Below are positions 24,560 through 33,184 of a stretch of 36,038 nt of DNA, piece by piece; position 1 is the stretch's first letter; each line of letters begins with the position of its first letter. The notes under the pieces are model-generated. The model searched no databases. It had not been told where the DNA came from and saw only the letters and a program-made list of their open reading frames with translations. A program made the translations under genes and the position numbers. This DNA is from Microcystis aeruginosa Ma_MB_S_20031200_S102. Lineage in GTDB: Bacteria > Cyanobacteriota > Cyanobacteriia > Cyanobacteriales > Microcystaceae. The stretch is taken from contig SFBI01000089.1 in the NCBI GenBank assembly GCA_007095845.1, forward strand, positions 1 through 36,038, in the 5' to 3' direction.

Positions 24560-26062
24560 ATGCGCTTACCCACCCTCAAATATGAGCGAGGAACCTTAAT
24601 TCTCCATCCACCACCAAAAGGGAAAAAATGGCTAGATTTTGCCACTTGGGATGATCGTATCGAAAGATTTCGCATTTTGGCCATTCATTATCGTCCTCTC
24701 GTGGAAACCCTACAGGAGGAGGGCATTAACTTCCAAGATGAAGCAAAAGCTTTTAACAATTTAGAATTAATTGCCAGTTTTGAACGGGAACCCTACCCCC
24801 ACCAAACGGAAGCGTTAATCGCTTGGAAAAAATCCCAGAGAAGGGGTGTTATCGTCCTTCCCACCGCTGCCGGCAAAACCTATCTTGCCCAATTAGCTCT
24901 ACAATCGACTCCCCGCAGTACCTTAATTATCGTGCCGACTATTGATTTAATGCACCAGTGGTATGCCCAGATGTTGGCGGCTTTTCCCGATGCCGAGGTG
25001 GGATTATTAGGGGGAGGTTCTAAGGATAATAGTGCTATTTTAATCGCCACCTATCAAAGTGCGGCAATTTATTCAGAAACTCTTGGCAATCGTTACGCTT
25101 TTTTAATTTTTGATGAATGTCATCATTTACCATCGGATTTCTTTCGGAAAATAGCGGAAGATTCGATCGCACCCTATCGTTTAGGCTTAACAGCAACACC
25201 GGATCGCGGTGATGGTAGTCATCAAGATTTAGATTATCTTATTGGTGCAATTGTTTATAAAAAAAGTCCCCAAGACTTGTCAGGAAAAGCCCTAGCGGAT
25301 CATGAAATAATTCAAATCAAAGTGAAACTATCTGCCAAAGAACAGGAAAAATATCAAGAAGCAATTAAAATTCGCAATGATTTTTTAAGAAAAAATAATC
25401 TCAGTTTGTCCGGTTTAGATGGTTGGCAAAATTTTGTCATGATTAGTGCCAGAAGTAGCGAAGGGCGCCGGGCGATGTTAGCGCACCGGGAGTCGAAGGA
25501 AATATCCTCCGGAACCCAGGGAAAATTGCGGGTTTTAGCCGAGTTAATCTGTGAACACTATCCAGAAGCAATTTTAATTTTTACCAACGATAACGCCACA
25601 GTTTACCGCATTTCCGAGAGCTTTTTAATACCTGCCATAACCCATCAAACTCCCGTGAAAGAACGCCATGAAATCCTGACCCGTTTTCGTCAGGGAGAAT
25701 ACAAAATTCTAGTGACTTCCCATGTTCTTAATGAAGGGGTTGATGTGCCGGAAGCACGCATCGCGATTATTTTATCAGGAACCGGTTCCACGAGGGAATA
25801 TATTCAGCGTTTAGGACGGGTTTTAAGAAAAGGTCAACAAGAGGATAAACGGGCGATTTTGTATGAAGTGATAGCCGAAAATACAACAGAGGAAAAAACC
25901 TCCCAACGACGACGGGGAGAGCAGAAAAATAAAACTAGCTATAAAACCAGTAATCGACAATTGGAATTATTGCCTTCTCCTCCAAAAAAATCTTTTTCTT
26001 TCCCGAAAGCTGCCGAATCTTCTACCCCTTGGGTAAGTTCTCCAGAGTCAGAGGAAGAATAA
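24560..26062 (+). CDS. XPB/Ssl2-like superfamily 2 DNA helicase
   Basis: 500 residues. The N-terminal part (1-85) precedes a Q-motif-like YPHQTEALIAW and Walker A LPTAAGKT at about 100-107. Next come a DECH box at 185-188 (DECHHL), motif III TATP at 211-214, and the second RecA domain with VLNEGVDVPEA and motif VI QRLGRVLRKG at about 416. The order and DECH/TAAGKT forms fit the XPB/RAD25 type, involved in DNA unwinding or repair. The last 70 residues are charged and low complexity. The start ATG follows the heptamer array directly; there is no recognisable Shine-Dalgarno, but the protein begins naturally (MRLPTLKYERGTLIL). Confidence 0.88.
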   Translation: MRLPTLKYERGTLILHPPPKGKKWLDFATWDDRIERFRILAIHYRPLVETLQEEGINFQDEAKAFNNLELIASFEREPYPHQTEALIAWKKSQRRGVIVLPTAAGKTYLAQLALQSTPRSTLIIVPTIDLMHQWYAQMLAAFPDAEVGLLGGGSKDNSAILIATYQSAAIYSETLGNRYAFLIFDECHHLPSDFFRKIAEDSIAPYRLGLTATPDRGDGSHQDLDYLIGAIVYKKSPQDLSGKALADHEIIQIKVKLSAKEQEKYQEAIKIRNDFLRKNNLSLSGLDGWQNFVMISARSSEGRRAMLAHRESKEISSGTQGKLRVLAELICEHYPEAILIFTNDNATVYRISESFLIPAITHQTPVKERHEILTRFRQGEYKILVTSHVLNEGVDVPEARIAIILSGTGSTREYIQRLGRVLRKGQQEDKRAILYEVIAENTTEEKTSQRRRGEQKNKTSYKTSNRQLELLPSPPKKSFSFPKAAESSTPWVSSPESEEE

Positions 26063-26122
26063 AAAATTTCTCTGGGGGATTTTCCTCTATAATAAAGATA
26101 AAAAATCTGGATTGATACCCCT

Positions 26123-26473
26123 ATGACCGAACTTGCTCAACAAAAATGTCAACCTTATCAATCGGGTTCTTCTCCTATCACTGCCGAGGAAATTATCGCT
26201 TTACAGGCTAAAATTCCCGATTGGAATCTCTTAGAATACGAGGGTATTCCCCGTCTGCAAAAACTCTATAAATTTGCCAATTTTCAAGAGGCAATCGCCT
26301 TCACTAATGCCGTGGGAGAGGCAGCGGAAAAAGAAGGTCATCACCCCGCTTTATTGACAGAATGGGGTAAAGTTACCGTTTCTTGGTGGACCCATGACGT
26401 GGGTGGATTACATCAAAATGATTTCATCATGGCTGCCCGTACCGATGATATTTATCGCCAACAAAATGCTTAA
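26123..26473 (+). CDS. 4a-hydroxytetrahydrobiopterin dehydratase (PCD/DCoH family)
   Basis: 116 residues with the family signature EKEGHHPALLTEWGKVTVSW, including the catalytic HHP, then WTHDVGGLHQNDFIMAART. PCD dehydrates 4a-hydroxypterins in pterin recycling; cyanobacteria often carry one although their pterin-dependent hydroxylases are few, so the physiological role is uncertain. TATAAT at 26088-26093, 29 bp before the ATG, is a possible -10 box. Its stop overlaps the opposing dehydrogenase gene by 4 bp. Confidence 0.9.
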   Translation: MTELAQQKCQPYQSGSSPITAEEIIALQAKIPDWNLLEYEGIPRLQKLYKFANFQEAIAFTNAVGEAAEKEGHHPALLTEWGKVTVSWWTHDVGGLHQNDFIMAARTDDIYRQQNA

Positions 26474-27348
26474 TCGTAGGCGCGAATCATCGCTTGGGTT
26501 CCCTGTTTAATTCCCTTACCTTCGTCCAATTCCGCTACTACTTTAAATAAAGCTTCTGCTAAATCTGTCCCGGGCAGAATTTCCCCGGCTGTCTGGGCAG
26601 TTTCTTTGACTAATCGCAAATCTTTTAAGATATGTTCAATCATAAAAGCCGGCTGTAAATCTTGGGCGAGGATTTTTGGTCCCAAATTTTCCAACGCCCA
26701 AGAACCTGCCGCCCCCGTTTTACAGACTTCTATGACTAAATTGGGGTCTAATCCTTGAATTTTTGCCATTTTTAGAGCCTCACACAGCGCCACCATGTGA
26801 ACCGCCCCCAAGACTTGATTACAGAGTTTTACCGCTTGTCCGTTGCCGATTTCTCCACACCAGCGAATAGTTTTGCCCATGGCTTGAAAACAGGGTAAAC
26901 AAGTCTGAAAATCCGCCTCTTTCCCCCCCACCATAATAGTTAAAGTGCCGTTTTTCGCCCCAATATCGCCCCCAGAAACGGGAGCATCGAGAAAACGGAG
27001 ATTATTTGCCTCTAGCTTTTCCCCAATCATCCTAGCGGCTTGAGAGCCAATGGTACTCATATCCACCACCAGAGTTCCCACCGCTGCCGATTCCATGACA
27101 CCCCCCAGTCCTAAAATTACCGCTTCCACATCAGGTACATCCCCGACGCAGGTAAAGACAATCTCGGCATCCCTGACGGCGGCGGCAATATTAGAACAAA
27201 TGTTCGCACCCGCTGCCCCAGCAATGGTTATCCCCGGCGCTTCTGGGCTGCGATTCCAAGCATTAACAGCAAAACCCTGACGGACAAGATTAGCTGTCAT
27301 CGGCGCTCCCATTACTCCTAATCCTAAAAAGGCAATTTTTTGATTCAT
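26470..27348 (-). CDS. NAD(P)-dependent beta-hydroxyacid dehydrogenase family protein
   Basis: 292 residues. Rossmann fold at the N-terminus, FLGLGVMGAPMTANL (GLGVMG at 9-14), substrate-binding VSGGDIGAKNGTLTIMVGG in the middle, and the catalytic-lysine motif GNGQAVKLCNQ near 170. These define the 3-hydroxyisobutyrate/glyoxylate/succinic semialdehyde reductase family. Substrate cannot be told from sequence; GLYR-type reduction of glyoxylate or succinic semialdehyde is plausible. It is monocistronic and divergent from the glycosyltransferase gene. Confidence 0.9.
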   Translation of the reverse strand: MNQKIAFLGLGVMGAPMTANLVRQGFAVNAWNRSPEAPGITIAGAAGANICSNIAAAVRDAEIVFTCVGDVPDVEAVILGLGGVMESAAVGTLVVDMSTIGSQAARMIGEKLEANNLRFLDAPVSGGDIGAKNGTLTIMVGGKEADFQTCLPCFQAMGKTIRWCGEIGNGQAVKLCNQVLGAVHMVALCEALKMAKIQGLDPNLVIEVCKTGAAGSWALENLGPKILAQDLQPAFMIEHILKDLRLVKETAQTAGEILPGTDLAEALFKVVAELDEGKGIKQGTQAMIRAYD

Positions 27349-27435
27349 GCCGATTTTTCTGTCAATATCACCCTATCTATTATACCATGAAATTCTGACT
27401 CTCATTTAGTCACTGCCACTTATCCTTAATAATCG

Positions 27436-28776
27436 ATGCCCAGCTTTTTGACTGTCCATAAATATTGGTTGATTGGAGCAATTATCACCTGCTTAGGTGC
27501 TTTTTTGCGAATCTATAATTATGATTCCTTGCCTCCGGATAATTGGACTGCTGACGAATATGCTTTTGCTTGGAGTGGCATGAGTTTATTACAAACGGGT
27601 ATCCCCACCAGTTGGTCTTGGTTGAATCCCACGGATAATTTTCCTACGGTGGTTTGGGAAGCAAAAAATATCCGTTATCGTTTGGTCACTCCTTGGTTTG
27701 ATCATCCTCCTTTATTTGGTTTATTGGTGGGTTTATTTGCTATTTTAGGAGGAGCAAAGACTTTTTTTGATTGCAGTTTAACTATTATTAGAGTCCCTTC
27801 TTTACTTTTAGGTATTGCTGCGATAGTTTTGGTCTATTTACTGGCTCTGAAGTTAAGTAATTTATCGATCGCTATTATCGCTAGTTTAATTTATGCCACC
27901 AATCCCAATACAGTTTTTCTATCTCGGTTAGCGATTAGTGAAAATTTAATGATTGTTTTATGCTTGTTGATCGTCTTACTTTATTGGCAATACTATCAAA
28001 CTAAGCAAAAAAAATATCTCTACATCGCCGCTTGTTTAGCTGGTTTAGCTTGTTTAGTCAAAGTAACGGCTATTTATTTAGTAGCATTATTAATTGTCCT
28101 CTTGATTTACGAAAAGCAAGGACGCGAGGCTATTTATGTAACTGTGATCGGTGCTTTCTTTTTCTCTCTCTATTTTCTCTACGGTGCTATCTACGACTAC
28201 GATTTTTTTCGGAAGATATTTCAAGAACAATCCCTGCGCTTCGAGGACTTTAACTTTGTCAAATATCTAATCACTCCCACGGTATTTTTTGAGGATGGTT
28301 GGTTAATTTTTAGCTGGTTAACCCTCTTACCCTTTCTGAGAAAAAATCCCGCTAGTCCCCAAGTTAGATTACTCGCTTTACCGGTAATCCTCTACAGCTT
28401 AATTTTAGTTTCCACAGGAGCGCAAAGTCACTTTTTTACTTGGTATATGATTCCTTTTTATCCATTTATGTTTATTATTCTAGGCATCTTTCTTGATGAT
28501 TTTCGCCAAGAAACGGACGGATTAACTGCCTCAATTATTTTTATCTTTCTGGGAGTTTGGTCGATTCATCTCAATCTGACAGCTTGGATTTTAGCTTCTC
28601 CCTACGGCCGCTATTATTTTATAATCGGTACGGCAGCAATTCTGGGAGTATTCTATCTCAAGGATATCTTTGGTCTCTTTAAAAAATTCTGGATCGATCG
28701 CTTTACTTTTCTGCTCTTCTTGGCCCTGCTGGCAGCTAATATCAATGTGGTATTAACCTATAAATTTTCTGGTTAA
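27436..28776 (+). CDS. GT39/ArnT-like membrane glycosyltransferase
   Basis: 446 residues, mostly membrane embedded, with about ten hydrophobic segments. After the first helix (WLIGAIITCLGAFLRI) a lumenal loop contains NWTADEYAFAW with D40 and E41, the acidic pair typical of GT-C enzymes of the PMT/ArnT type. A long loop with TPWFDHPPLFGLLVG follows, also characteristic. Such proteins transfer a sugar from a polyprenyl-phosphate carrier to a lipid, glycan or protein outside the membrane. Acceptor unknown; no polysaccharide cluster surrounds it. Confidence 0.82.
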   Translation: MPSFLTVHKYWLIGAIITCLGAFLRIYNYDSLPPDNWTADEYAFAWSGMSLLQTGIPTSWSWLNPTDNFPTVVWEAKNIRYRLVTPWFDHPPLFGLLVGLFAILGGAKTFFDCSLTIIRVPSLLLGIAAIVLVYLLALKLSNLSIAIIASLIYATNPNTVFLSRLAISENLMIVLCLLIVLLYWQYYQTKQKKYLYIAACLAGLACLVKVTAIYLVALLIVLLIYEKQGREAIYVTVIGAFFFSLYFLYGAIYDYDFFRKIFQEQSLRFEDFNFVKYLITPTVFFEDGWLIFSWLTLLPFLRKNPASPQVRLLALPVILYSLILVSTGAQSHFFTWYMIPFYPFMFIILGIFLDDFRQETDGLTASIIFIFLGVWSIHLNLTAWILASPYGRYYFIIGTAAILGVFYLKDIFGLFKKFWIDRFTFLLFLALLAANINVVLTYKFSG

Positions 28777-28853
28777 AACTTAGCAAGAAGTAACCCAGAA
28801 AAGGGATAAATTGGACTGGGAATCGAGAGTAAACTTAACTAGGATCGCTGACT

Positions 28854-28893
28854 TGAAAGAGGGTGTGGGGTGTAGGAAAGGAAACCTCTTTCA
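28854..28893. promoter_or_regulatory. Inverted repeat upstream of menD
   Basis: TGAAAGAGG (28854-28862) pairs exactly with CCTCTTTCA (28885-28893) across a 22-nt loop that itself contains GGAAAGG. It lies about 130 bp upstream of the menD start. There is no T-tract close enough for a classic terminator of the glycosyltransferase gene; it could be an operator, leader hairpin or repeat. Confidence 0.4.
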
Positions 28894-29025
28894 TCTGTGG
28901 GGGTGAAAATTTTTCCATCGGGACTGACTCAGTAATAACTTATTCTTGGCCAGTTCCGGCAAATGTTAAATTGATTAATAGACTCTTTAACTTATTGTCT
29001 CCTAACCTTTGCACTGAACTAATAA

Positions 29026-30735
29026 ATGTCGATCGATTTTCGCAATCTTAATACACTTTGGGGTTCTATTTTAGTCGAAACATTGGCCCGTTTGGGATTG
29101 AAGATAGGGGTGGTTTCTCCCGGATCGCGATCGACTCCTTTAACGGTAGCCTTAACAAGACATCCCCAGATTGAAGCTATTCCCATTTTAGACGAGCGCT
29201 CCGCTGCTTTTTTTGCCCTGGGATTAGCCAAACAATTATATCAACCAGTGGTTTTAGTCTGCACTTCCGGCACTGCCACGGCTAATTTTTATCCCGCAGT
29301 CATTGAAGCAAAAGAAAGTCATGTCCCTTTATTAATTCTAACTGCCGATCGCCCCCCAGAATTGCGTCATACTCATGCCGGTCAAACTATCGATCAAGTC
29401 AAACTCTACGGTAATTATCCCAACTGGCAAGCGGAAATTAGCTGTCCTAGTGCCAATATCGAGCGTTTACGCTATCTCCGTCAAACCATCATCCACGCGT
29501 GGTGGCGCTGTCTCGATCCTGTCCCCGGAGTAGTGCATCTGAACTTACCATTTCGGGATCCCCTTGCACCAACTCCCGATCTGGAAATCAGCAATTTAGA
29601 GGCTAATTTTGACCAAGAAGCTTTTTTTAGCCATATATCTCGGCCAAATATCCCCATTAACCACTCAATTCTCGAAATTCCTTCTTTACCCCGTCAAGGA
29701 ATTATCATCGCGGGATTAGCTTCCCCGCAAAACCCCGAAAGTTACTGTCAGGCGATCGCTAATTTAGCTCGATCGCAACAATATCCCGTCTTAGCGGAAG
29801 CTTTATCTCCTCTGCGAAACTATGCAGGCTTAAATCCCCATCTGATCACCACCTATGATTTATTATTGCGGAATCCTGCCATTAAAACCCAATTAACCCC
29901 CGATGTTGTCCTGCAAATTGGGGAATTACCCACCAGCAAAGAATTACGGACCTGGTTAGAAGAAATCGACTGTCCGCGCTGGATTATCGATCCCCATCCC
30001 GATAATTATGATCCTCTACAGGGAAAAACCGGACATCTCAGGGGAAATATCGAGCAATTAGGGTATTTATTCCCAGAAAAACCCGATAATAACCGAGAAT
30101 ATCGAGAATTATGGCAAAAATTCGACCAGCAAGCTAGATTAACCATCGATCACCTTTTGGCAGCAGAAACTAAACTGATTGAAGGAAAAATCCCCTGGCT
30201 GCTCTCCCAATACCTCCCCCCCCGCACCCCGATCTTTATCTCTAATAGTATGCCTGTTCGCTATGCCGAATTTTTTAACCCGCCTAGCGATCGCCAAATT
30301 CGTCCCTATTTTAACCGCGGGGCCAATGGCATCGACGGCAACCTCTCCACTGCAATAGGAATGGCTTATAAAAATGTCCCTAGTCTGCTATTAACGGGAG
30401 ATTTAGCCCTATTACACGATACAAATGGTTTTTTAATCAAAAAATATTTTGTTGGCTCCTTGACCATAATTTTAATCAATAACAAGGGGGGAGGCATTTT
30501 CCAGATCTTGCCGATCGCCAAATTTGACCCTCCCTTTGAAGAATTTTTTGCCACTCCCCAAAATATTGACTTTTGCCAACTCTGTCACACCTACGGTATC
30601 GATTACCATTTAATCAGTGATTGGACTGATTTTCAGCAAAAAATCGCAGTTTTACCAGAATCAGGACTAAGATTACTAGAAATATCCTGCGATCGAGCTT
30701 TTAATACTCAATGGTTCTTCAGTAATTATGTGTAG
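29026..30735 (+). CDS. menD: SEPHCHC synthase MenD
   Basis: Thiamine-diphosphate enzyme adding the succinyl semialdehyde unit from 2-oxoglutarate to isochorismate; in cyanobacteria this leads to phylloquinone of photosystem I. 569 residues, normal for the family. N-terminal PYR domain: VVSPGSRSTPL, and E57 in LDERSAAF, the cofactor-activating Glu. C-terminal PP domain: NRGANGIDGNLSTAIG, then GDLALLHDTNGFL (about 458-470) and NNKGGGIFQ for Mg and diphosphate binding. TADRPPELRHTHAGQTIDQV is MenD-specific. The start is the ATG at 29026. No other men genes are in the window. Confidence 0.96.
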   Translation: MSIDFRNLNTLWGSILVETLARLGLKIGVVSPGSRSTPLTVALTRHPQIEAIPILDERSAAFFALGLAKQLYQPVVLVCTSGTATANFYPAVIEAKESHVPLLILTADRPPELRHTHAGQTIDQVKLYGNYPNWQAEISCPSANIERLRYLRQTIIHAWWRCLDPVPGVVHLNLPFRDPLAPTPDLEISNLEANFDQEAFFSHISRPNIPINHSILEIPSLPRQGIIIAGLASPQNPESYCQAIANLARSQQYPVLAEALSPLRNYAGLNPHLITTYDLLLRNPAIKTQLTPDVVLQIGELPTSKELRTWLEEIDCPRWIIDPHPDNYDPLQGKTGHLRGNIEQLGYLFPEKPDNNREYRELWQKFDQQARLTIDHLLAAETKLIEGKIPWLLSQYLPPRTPIFISNSMPVRYAEFFNPPSDRQIRPYFNRGANGIDGNLSTAIGMAYKNVPSLLLTGDLALLHDTNGFLIKKYFVGSLTIILINNKGGGIFQILPIAKFDPPFEEFFATPQNIDFCQLCHTYGIDYHLISDWTDFQQKIAVLPESGLRLLEISCDRAFNTQWFFSNYV

Positions 30736-30757
30736 GGTGTGGGGAAGTGGGGTGTGG

Positions 30758-30916
30758 GAATTATGAATTATGAATTATGAATTATGAAGTGGGGTGTGGG
30801 GAGGGGGAGAAGTGGGGAAGTGGGGAAATGGGGAAGTGGGGAAGTGGGGAGAATAAAGCTGCCTATTGCCTATTGCCTATTGCCTATTGCCTATTGCCTA
30901 TTGCCTATTGCCTATT
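30758..30916. repeat. Three stacked tandem-repeat arrays
   Basis: Four GAATTAT units (30758-30785) are followed by a stretch of GGGGAAGT/GGGGAAAT-like repeats (about 30788-30850) and then eight exact GCCTATT heptamers (30861-30916). A small palindrome CCTATC-CT-GATAGG follows at 30926-30939. All lie in the 288-bp gap between menD and the next gene, which otherwise contains no gene. Confidence 0.9.
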
Positions 30917-31023
30917 GCATGAGTGCCTATCCTGATAGGTAGCATATACTCAACGGATTTAGTATTAATTCCCTTTTTCGAGAAAGTGAATACAATGGGT
31001 GGAAAGCGAGTTAAAAGAGTCCG

Positions 31024-32253
31024 ATGAATCGACAAAGACGGCAAAAATTAAGACAATTTTCTCCCCCCAGATATTCTATCTTTCCCCGGGAGCAATGGCG
31101 ATGGGGAGTGACTTCTTTGGTGATTAGTTTAGTCTTGTCCCTAGTGATTTTAAAACTGAATACCTCTAGTCTCTCCACTGCAACCATAGATATTTTTAAT
31201 CCCTCCACTGTGGGGGAGAATTTAGCTGGTAAGAGTCTAAATAAGTTAGAAAAACAGAAAATTGCCGAATTTTTGCAAATTAACGCGCCAGAAACCGAAT
31301 TAACCCTCGATCGCACTCCTTTGTTTATTCTCCACGATACAGCTTGGAGCATGACTGCGGGTAACATCGAAGAACAGAAAAAATATGCTCGCGGTCCGAT
31401 GAAATTGGGTCCGAATGTTTACATCCCCCGCAAACCGAATTCTAGGGATAGAGATATTTTAGACTCGATCGCCCGGCCTTTTTTTGAGCGTCACCGTCCC
31501 ACGGCCACTTTTTATGAACAAGCAGCCGAAATGCTGCCCGCAGACACCAGGGATCAATTAGTGCGTCAACTGTGGCAACTTACCCCAGAAACTATCCGCG
31601 TCAAGGGTTTTGCACTTGCTTTAGAGGGTGTTCCCTTGAGTACACGATCGGCCTCTGAGTTAGAAAAAAGGGCGAGAATTTGGTTAAATACGCCTTCAGA
31701 AGCCGTCTTTAAGCGTTTAGTCAAGCAATATCCCATAAATTACTTTGATGGGGCAAAAACTACCGCATTATGGGCAACAGAAGCGATTTGTCAACAGCTA
31801 TCTCACCCTAATTGCGATCGCTTGCGGCCGGTTTTTGCCGAAAGAAATCGTCGGGTTATCTCCAGTGTTAACATTGAACTGGTACAAGCGCCGGGATCCC
31901 ACTGTTTGACCAAAGGACGCTTGCAAACCCTCCCCGGTTACAGCGATTTTCAATACCAACAAACGGCGAAATATTATCTCCTCGCAGCCTTACAAACGGG
32001 ACAATTACCGCAAATTGTCAGCCATTTTGCCGTCGATAGTTTTCTGATTAATCAAGGAAAATATCCCCATTGTGACCCCCGGGGTTTTGATCTACAACGT
32101 CTCTACAATCTCATCAGTCAAGCTTTGGATTATGACCCCGGCACTGTTTATGGTATCGTCCCTCGTTACGGCACAAATATTATAGCTGGTGATAATATTT
32201 GGTGGCATAATCGAGTTTTTGATGCGGCCAATTTACCCACAACTTTAAATTAG
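31024..32253 (+). CDS. Conserved membrane-anchored protein of unknown function
   Basis: 409 residues. A basic N-terminus (MNRQRRQKLRQF) precedes one membrane helix at about 27-45 (WGVTSLVISLVLSLVILKL), placing the rest outside the cytoplasm. The domain contains FILHDTAWSM at 101-110, SHFAVDSFL and HCDPRGFDLQRLYNLIS near the end. These faintly recall the zinc-ligand order of N-acetylmuramoyl-L-alanine amidases (a HxTA motif, a later SHY-like motif, a final DP..fd), but the spacing is unusual, so this is only a hint. The gene is monocistronic. The upstream 100 bp is a repeat array, and the ATG has no obvious Shine-Dalgarno. Confidence 0.75.
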   Translation: MNRQRRQKLRQFSPPRYSIFPREQWRWGVTSLVISLVLSLVILKLNTSSLSTATIDIFNPSTVGENLAGKSLNKLEKQKIAEFLQINAPETELTLDRTPLFILHDTAWSMTAGNIEEQKKYARGPMKLGPNVYIPRKPNSRDRDILDSIARPFFERHRPTATFYEQAAEMLPADTRDQLVRQLWQLTPETIRVKGFALALEGVPLSTRSASELEKRARIWLNTPSEAVFKRLVKQYPINYFDGAKTTALWATEAICQQLSHPNCDRLRPVFAERNRRVISSVNIELVQAPGSHCLTKGRLQTLPGYSDFQYQQTAKYYLLAALQTGQLPQIVSHFAVDSFLINQGKYPHCDPRGFDLQRLYNLISQALDYDPGTVYGIVPRYGTNIIAGDNIWWHNRVFDAANLPTTLN

Positions 32254-32259
32254 ACCTGA

Positions 32260-32670
32260 TCATTTAGAAATATCCACTTCTCCTAAAGCTTCTAGATAGG
32301 TAATCGCCGCTTCTAAAGGAGAATCGTAGCTATAGGAAAACTCCTCAAACCAGCGTCCTTCCTCCGATTTAACATCCAATTTATCTAACCATTGTTTTGC
32401 CTTTTTAGTTAAAGCTTCTCGCTTGCGCTGTTGTTTTAATGCCGTCGCTTTTTCTTTTTCCGCTGCCTCTTGTTGTTGCCTTTCTTGGTTTTCTAAGGCT
32501 AAAGCTTTTAAAAGCGCATCGGTAGAAGAATCGCCGGCATAATTAACCTTAAATTCGGACGGGGAACGATCTTTTTCTTGGCGAGAAGAAGGGGACGGCA
32601 TCGGTTTTTCCTGATCCCGTTTCTGGTATTCTGCCTTCATTTGTGCCAGTAAATCTTCTATTTCTCCCAT
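32260..32670 (-). CDS. Conserved cyanobacterial hypothetical protein with coiled-coil middle
   Basis: 136 residues from the ATG at 32670 (MGEIEDLLAQMKAEYQK); an in-frame TTG three codons earlier is less likely. The N-terminal helix is followed by a polar, probably disordered stretch (KPMPSPSSRQEKDRSPSE), and a long Gln/Glu/Lys-rich helix (about 60-95) likely to be coiled coil. A compact C-terminal segment follows: AKQWLDKLDVKSEEGRWFEE, then SPLEAAITYLEAL. I do not recognise a named family. It converges with the membrane-anchored gene (6 bp between stops). Confidence 0.7.
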   Translation of the reverse strand: MGEIEDLLAQMKAEYQKRDQEKPMPSPSSRQEKDRSPSEFKVNYAGDSSTDALLKALALENQERQQQEAAEKEKATALKQQRKREALTKKAKQWLDKLDVKSEEGRWFEEFSYSYDSPLEAAITYLEALGEVDISK

Positions 32671-32782
32671 AATGATCAAGTTAGAAAAGTTAAAAGTTAA
32701 AAAGATAATTGCTCTGATTGCCTCTGCCTTAATAACTAAGTAGCTGGTTATAATTAAATTGGAGATTGATCCCCCCCTTAAT

Positions 32783-32801
32783 CCCCCCTTGATAAGGGGG
32801 G
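32783..32801. repeat. CCCCCCTT-GAT-AAGGGGGG palindrome
   Basis: A perfect 8-bp stem with a 3-nt loop, preceded by another CCCCCCCTTAAT unit. This sequence is a familiar dispersed repeat in many cyanobacterial genomes. It lies between two minus-strand genes and could impede transcription, but has no T-tract on the minus strand. Confidence 0.75.
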
Positions 32802-32845
32802 TGTCTGACAGTTTTTAACACCTAACTACTGAATAATGGGTTTCC

Positions 32846-33103
32846 TTATTTTTCCAAACGGACCACATACCATTGTAGATAACCCCCCTCACCCAGGTCT
32901 AACTCGCAGTAATTATCGCGCAGATGGAGAGCTTTTTCCTCAAAACTAGAGAATTTTGCCAATTGTCTGGGACAAATTTCCGGTTTTGCGGTGATTAAAT
33001 CTTTTAACTTATCCTGTAACTGGTCGGGAGTCTGGAATTGTTCAGGTTGATCGGCCTCGAGGACAAGAAAATAGTCCCCTTGATACATAATAGAATCGGG
33101 CAT
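32846..33103 (-). CDS. CRR7-like small protein
   Basis: 85 residues, [20 protein letters not shown] near the start and a C-terminal [13 protein letters not shown], with CELDLGEG before it. This fits my recollection of the chlororespiratory reduction 7 (CRR7) family, about 85-90 residues in cyanobacteria, whose plant member is needed for assembly of the chloroplast NDH complex; the cyanobacterial role is not established. The assignment is from motif memory, not a search. It is divergent from selO, sharing an 81-bp region between starts. Confidence 0.6.
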   Translation of the reverse strand: MPDSIMYQGDYFLVLEADQPEQFQTPDQLQDKLKDLITAKPEICPRQLAKFSSFEEKALHLRDNYCELDLGEGGYLQWYVVRLEK

Positions 33104-33184
33104 CGCTGTTTGATAGTCTCAGTAGGAAAATTTTTGGCTATCTTTATCACTTTATCGCCTCAAAGCTCGATCGACACCACCACT

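Noticed and set aside
24472-24684. 70-codon minus-strand ORF ending in repeated QLSVISY residues
   Set aside because: The repetitive tail is the translated ACTGATA array and the rest is antisense to the helicase gene.
28863-29051. 62-codon plus-strand ORF in the menD leader
   Set aside because: It overlaps the inverted repeat and the menD start in another frame, with no motif.
30861-30916. Regular repeats considered as a CRISPR array
   Set aside because: The units are 7 bp and contiguous with no spacers; no cas genes are in the window.
33038-33184. 49-codon N-terminal extension of SelO
   Set aside because: It overlaps the divergent CRR7-like gene, lacks family similarity, and the ATG at 33185 gives the normal SelO start.
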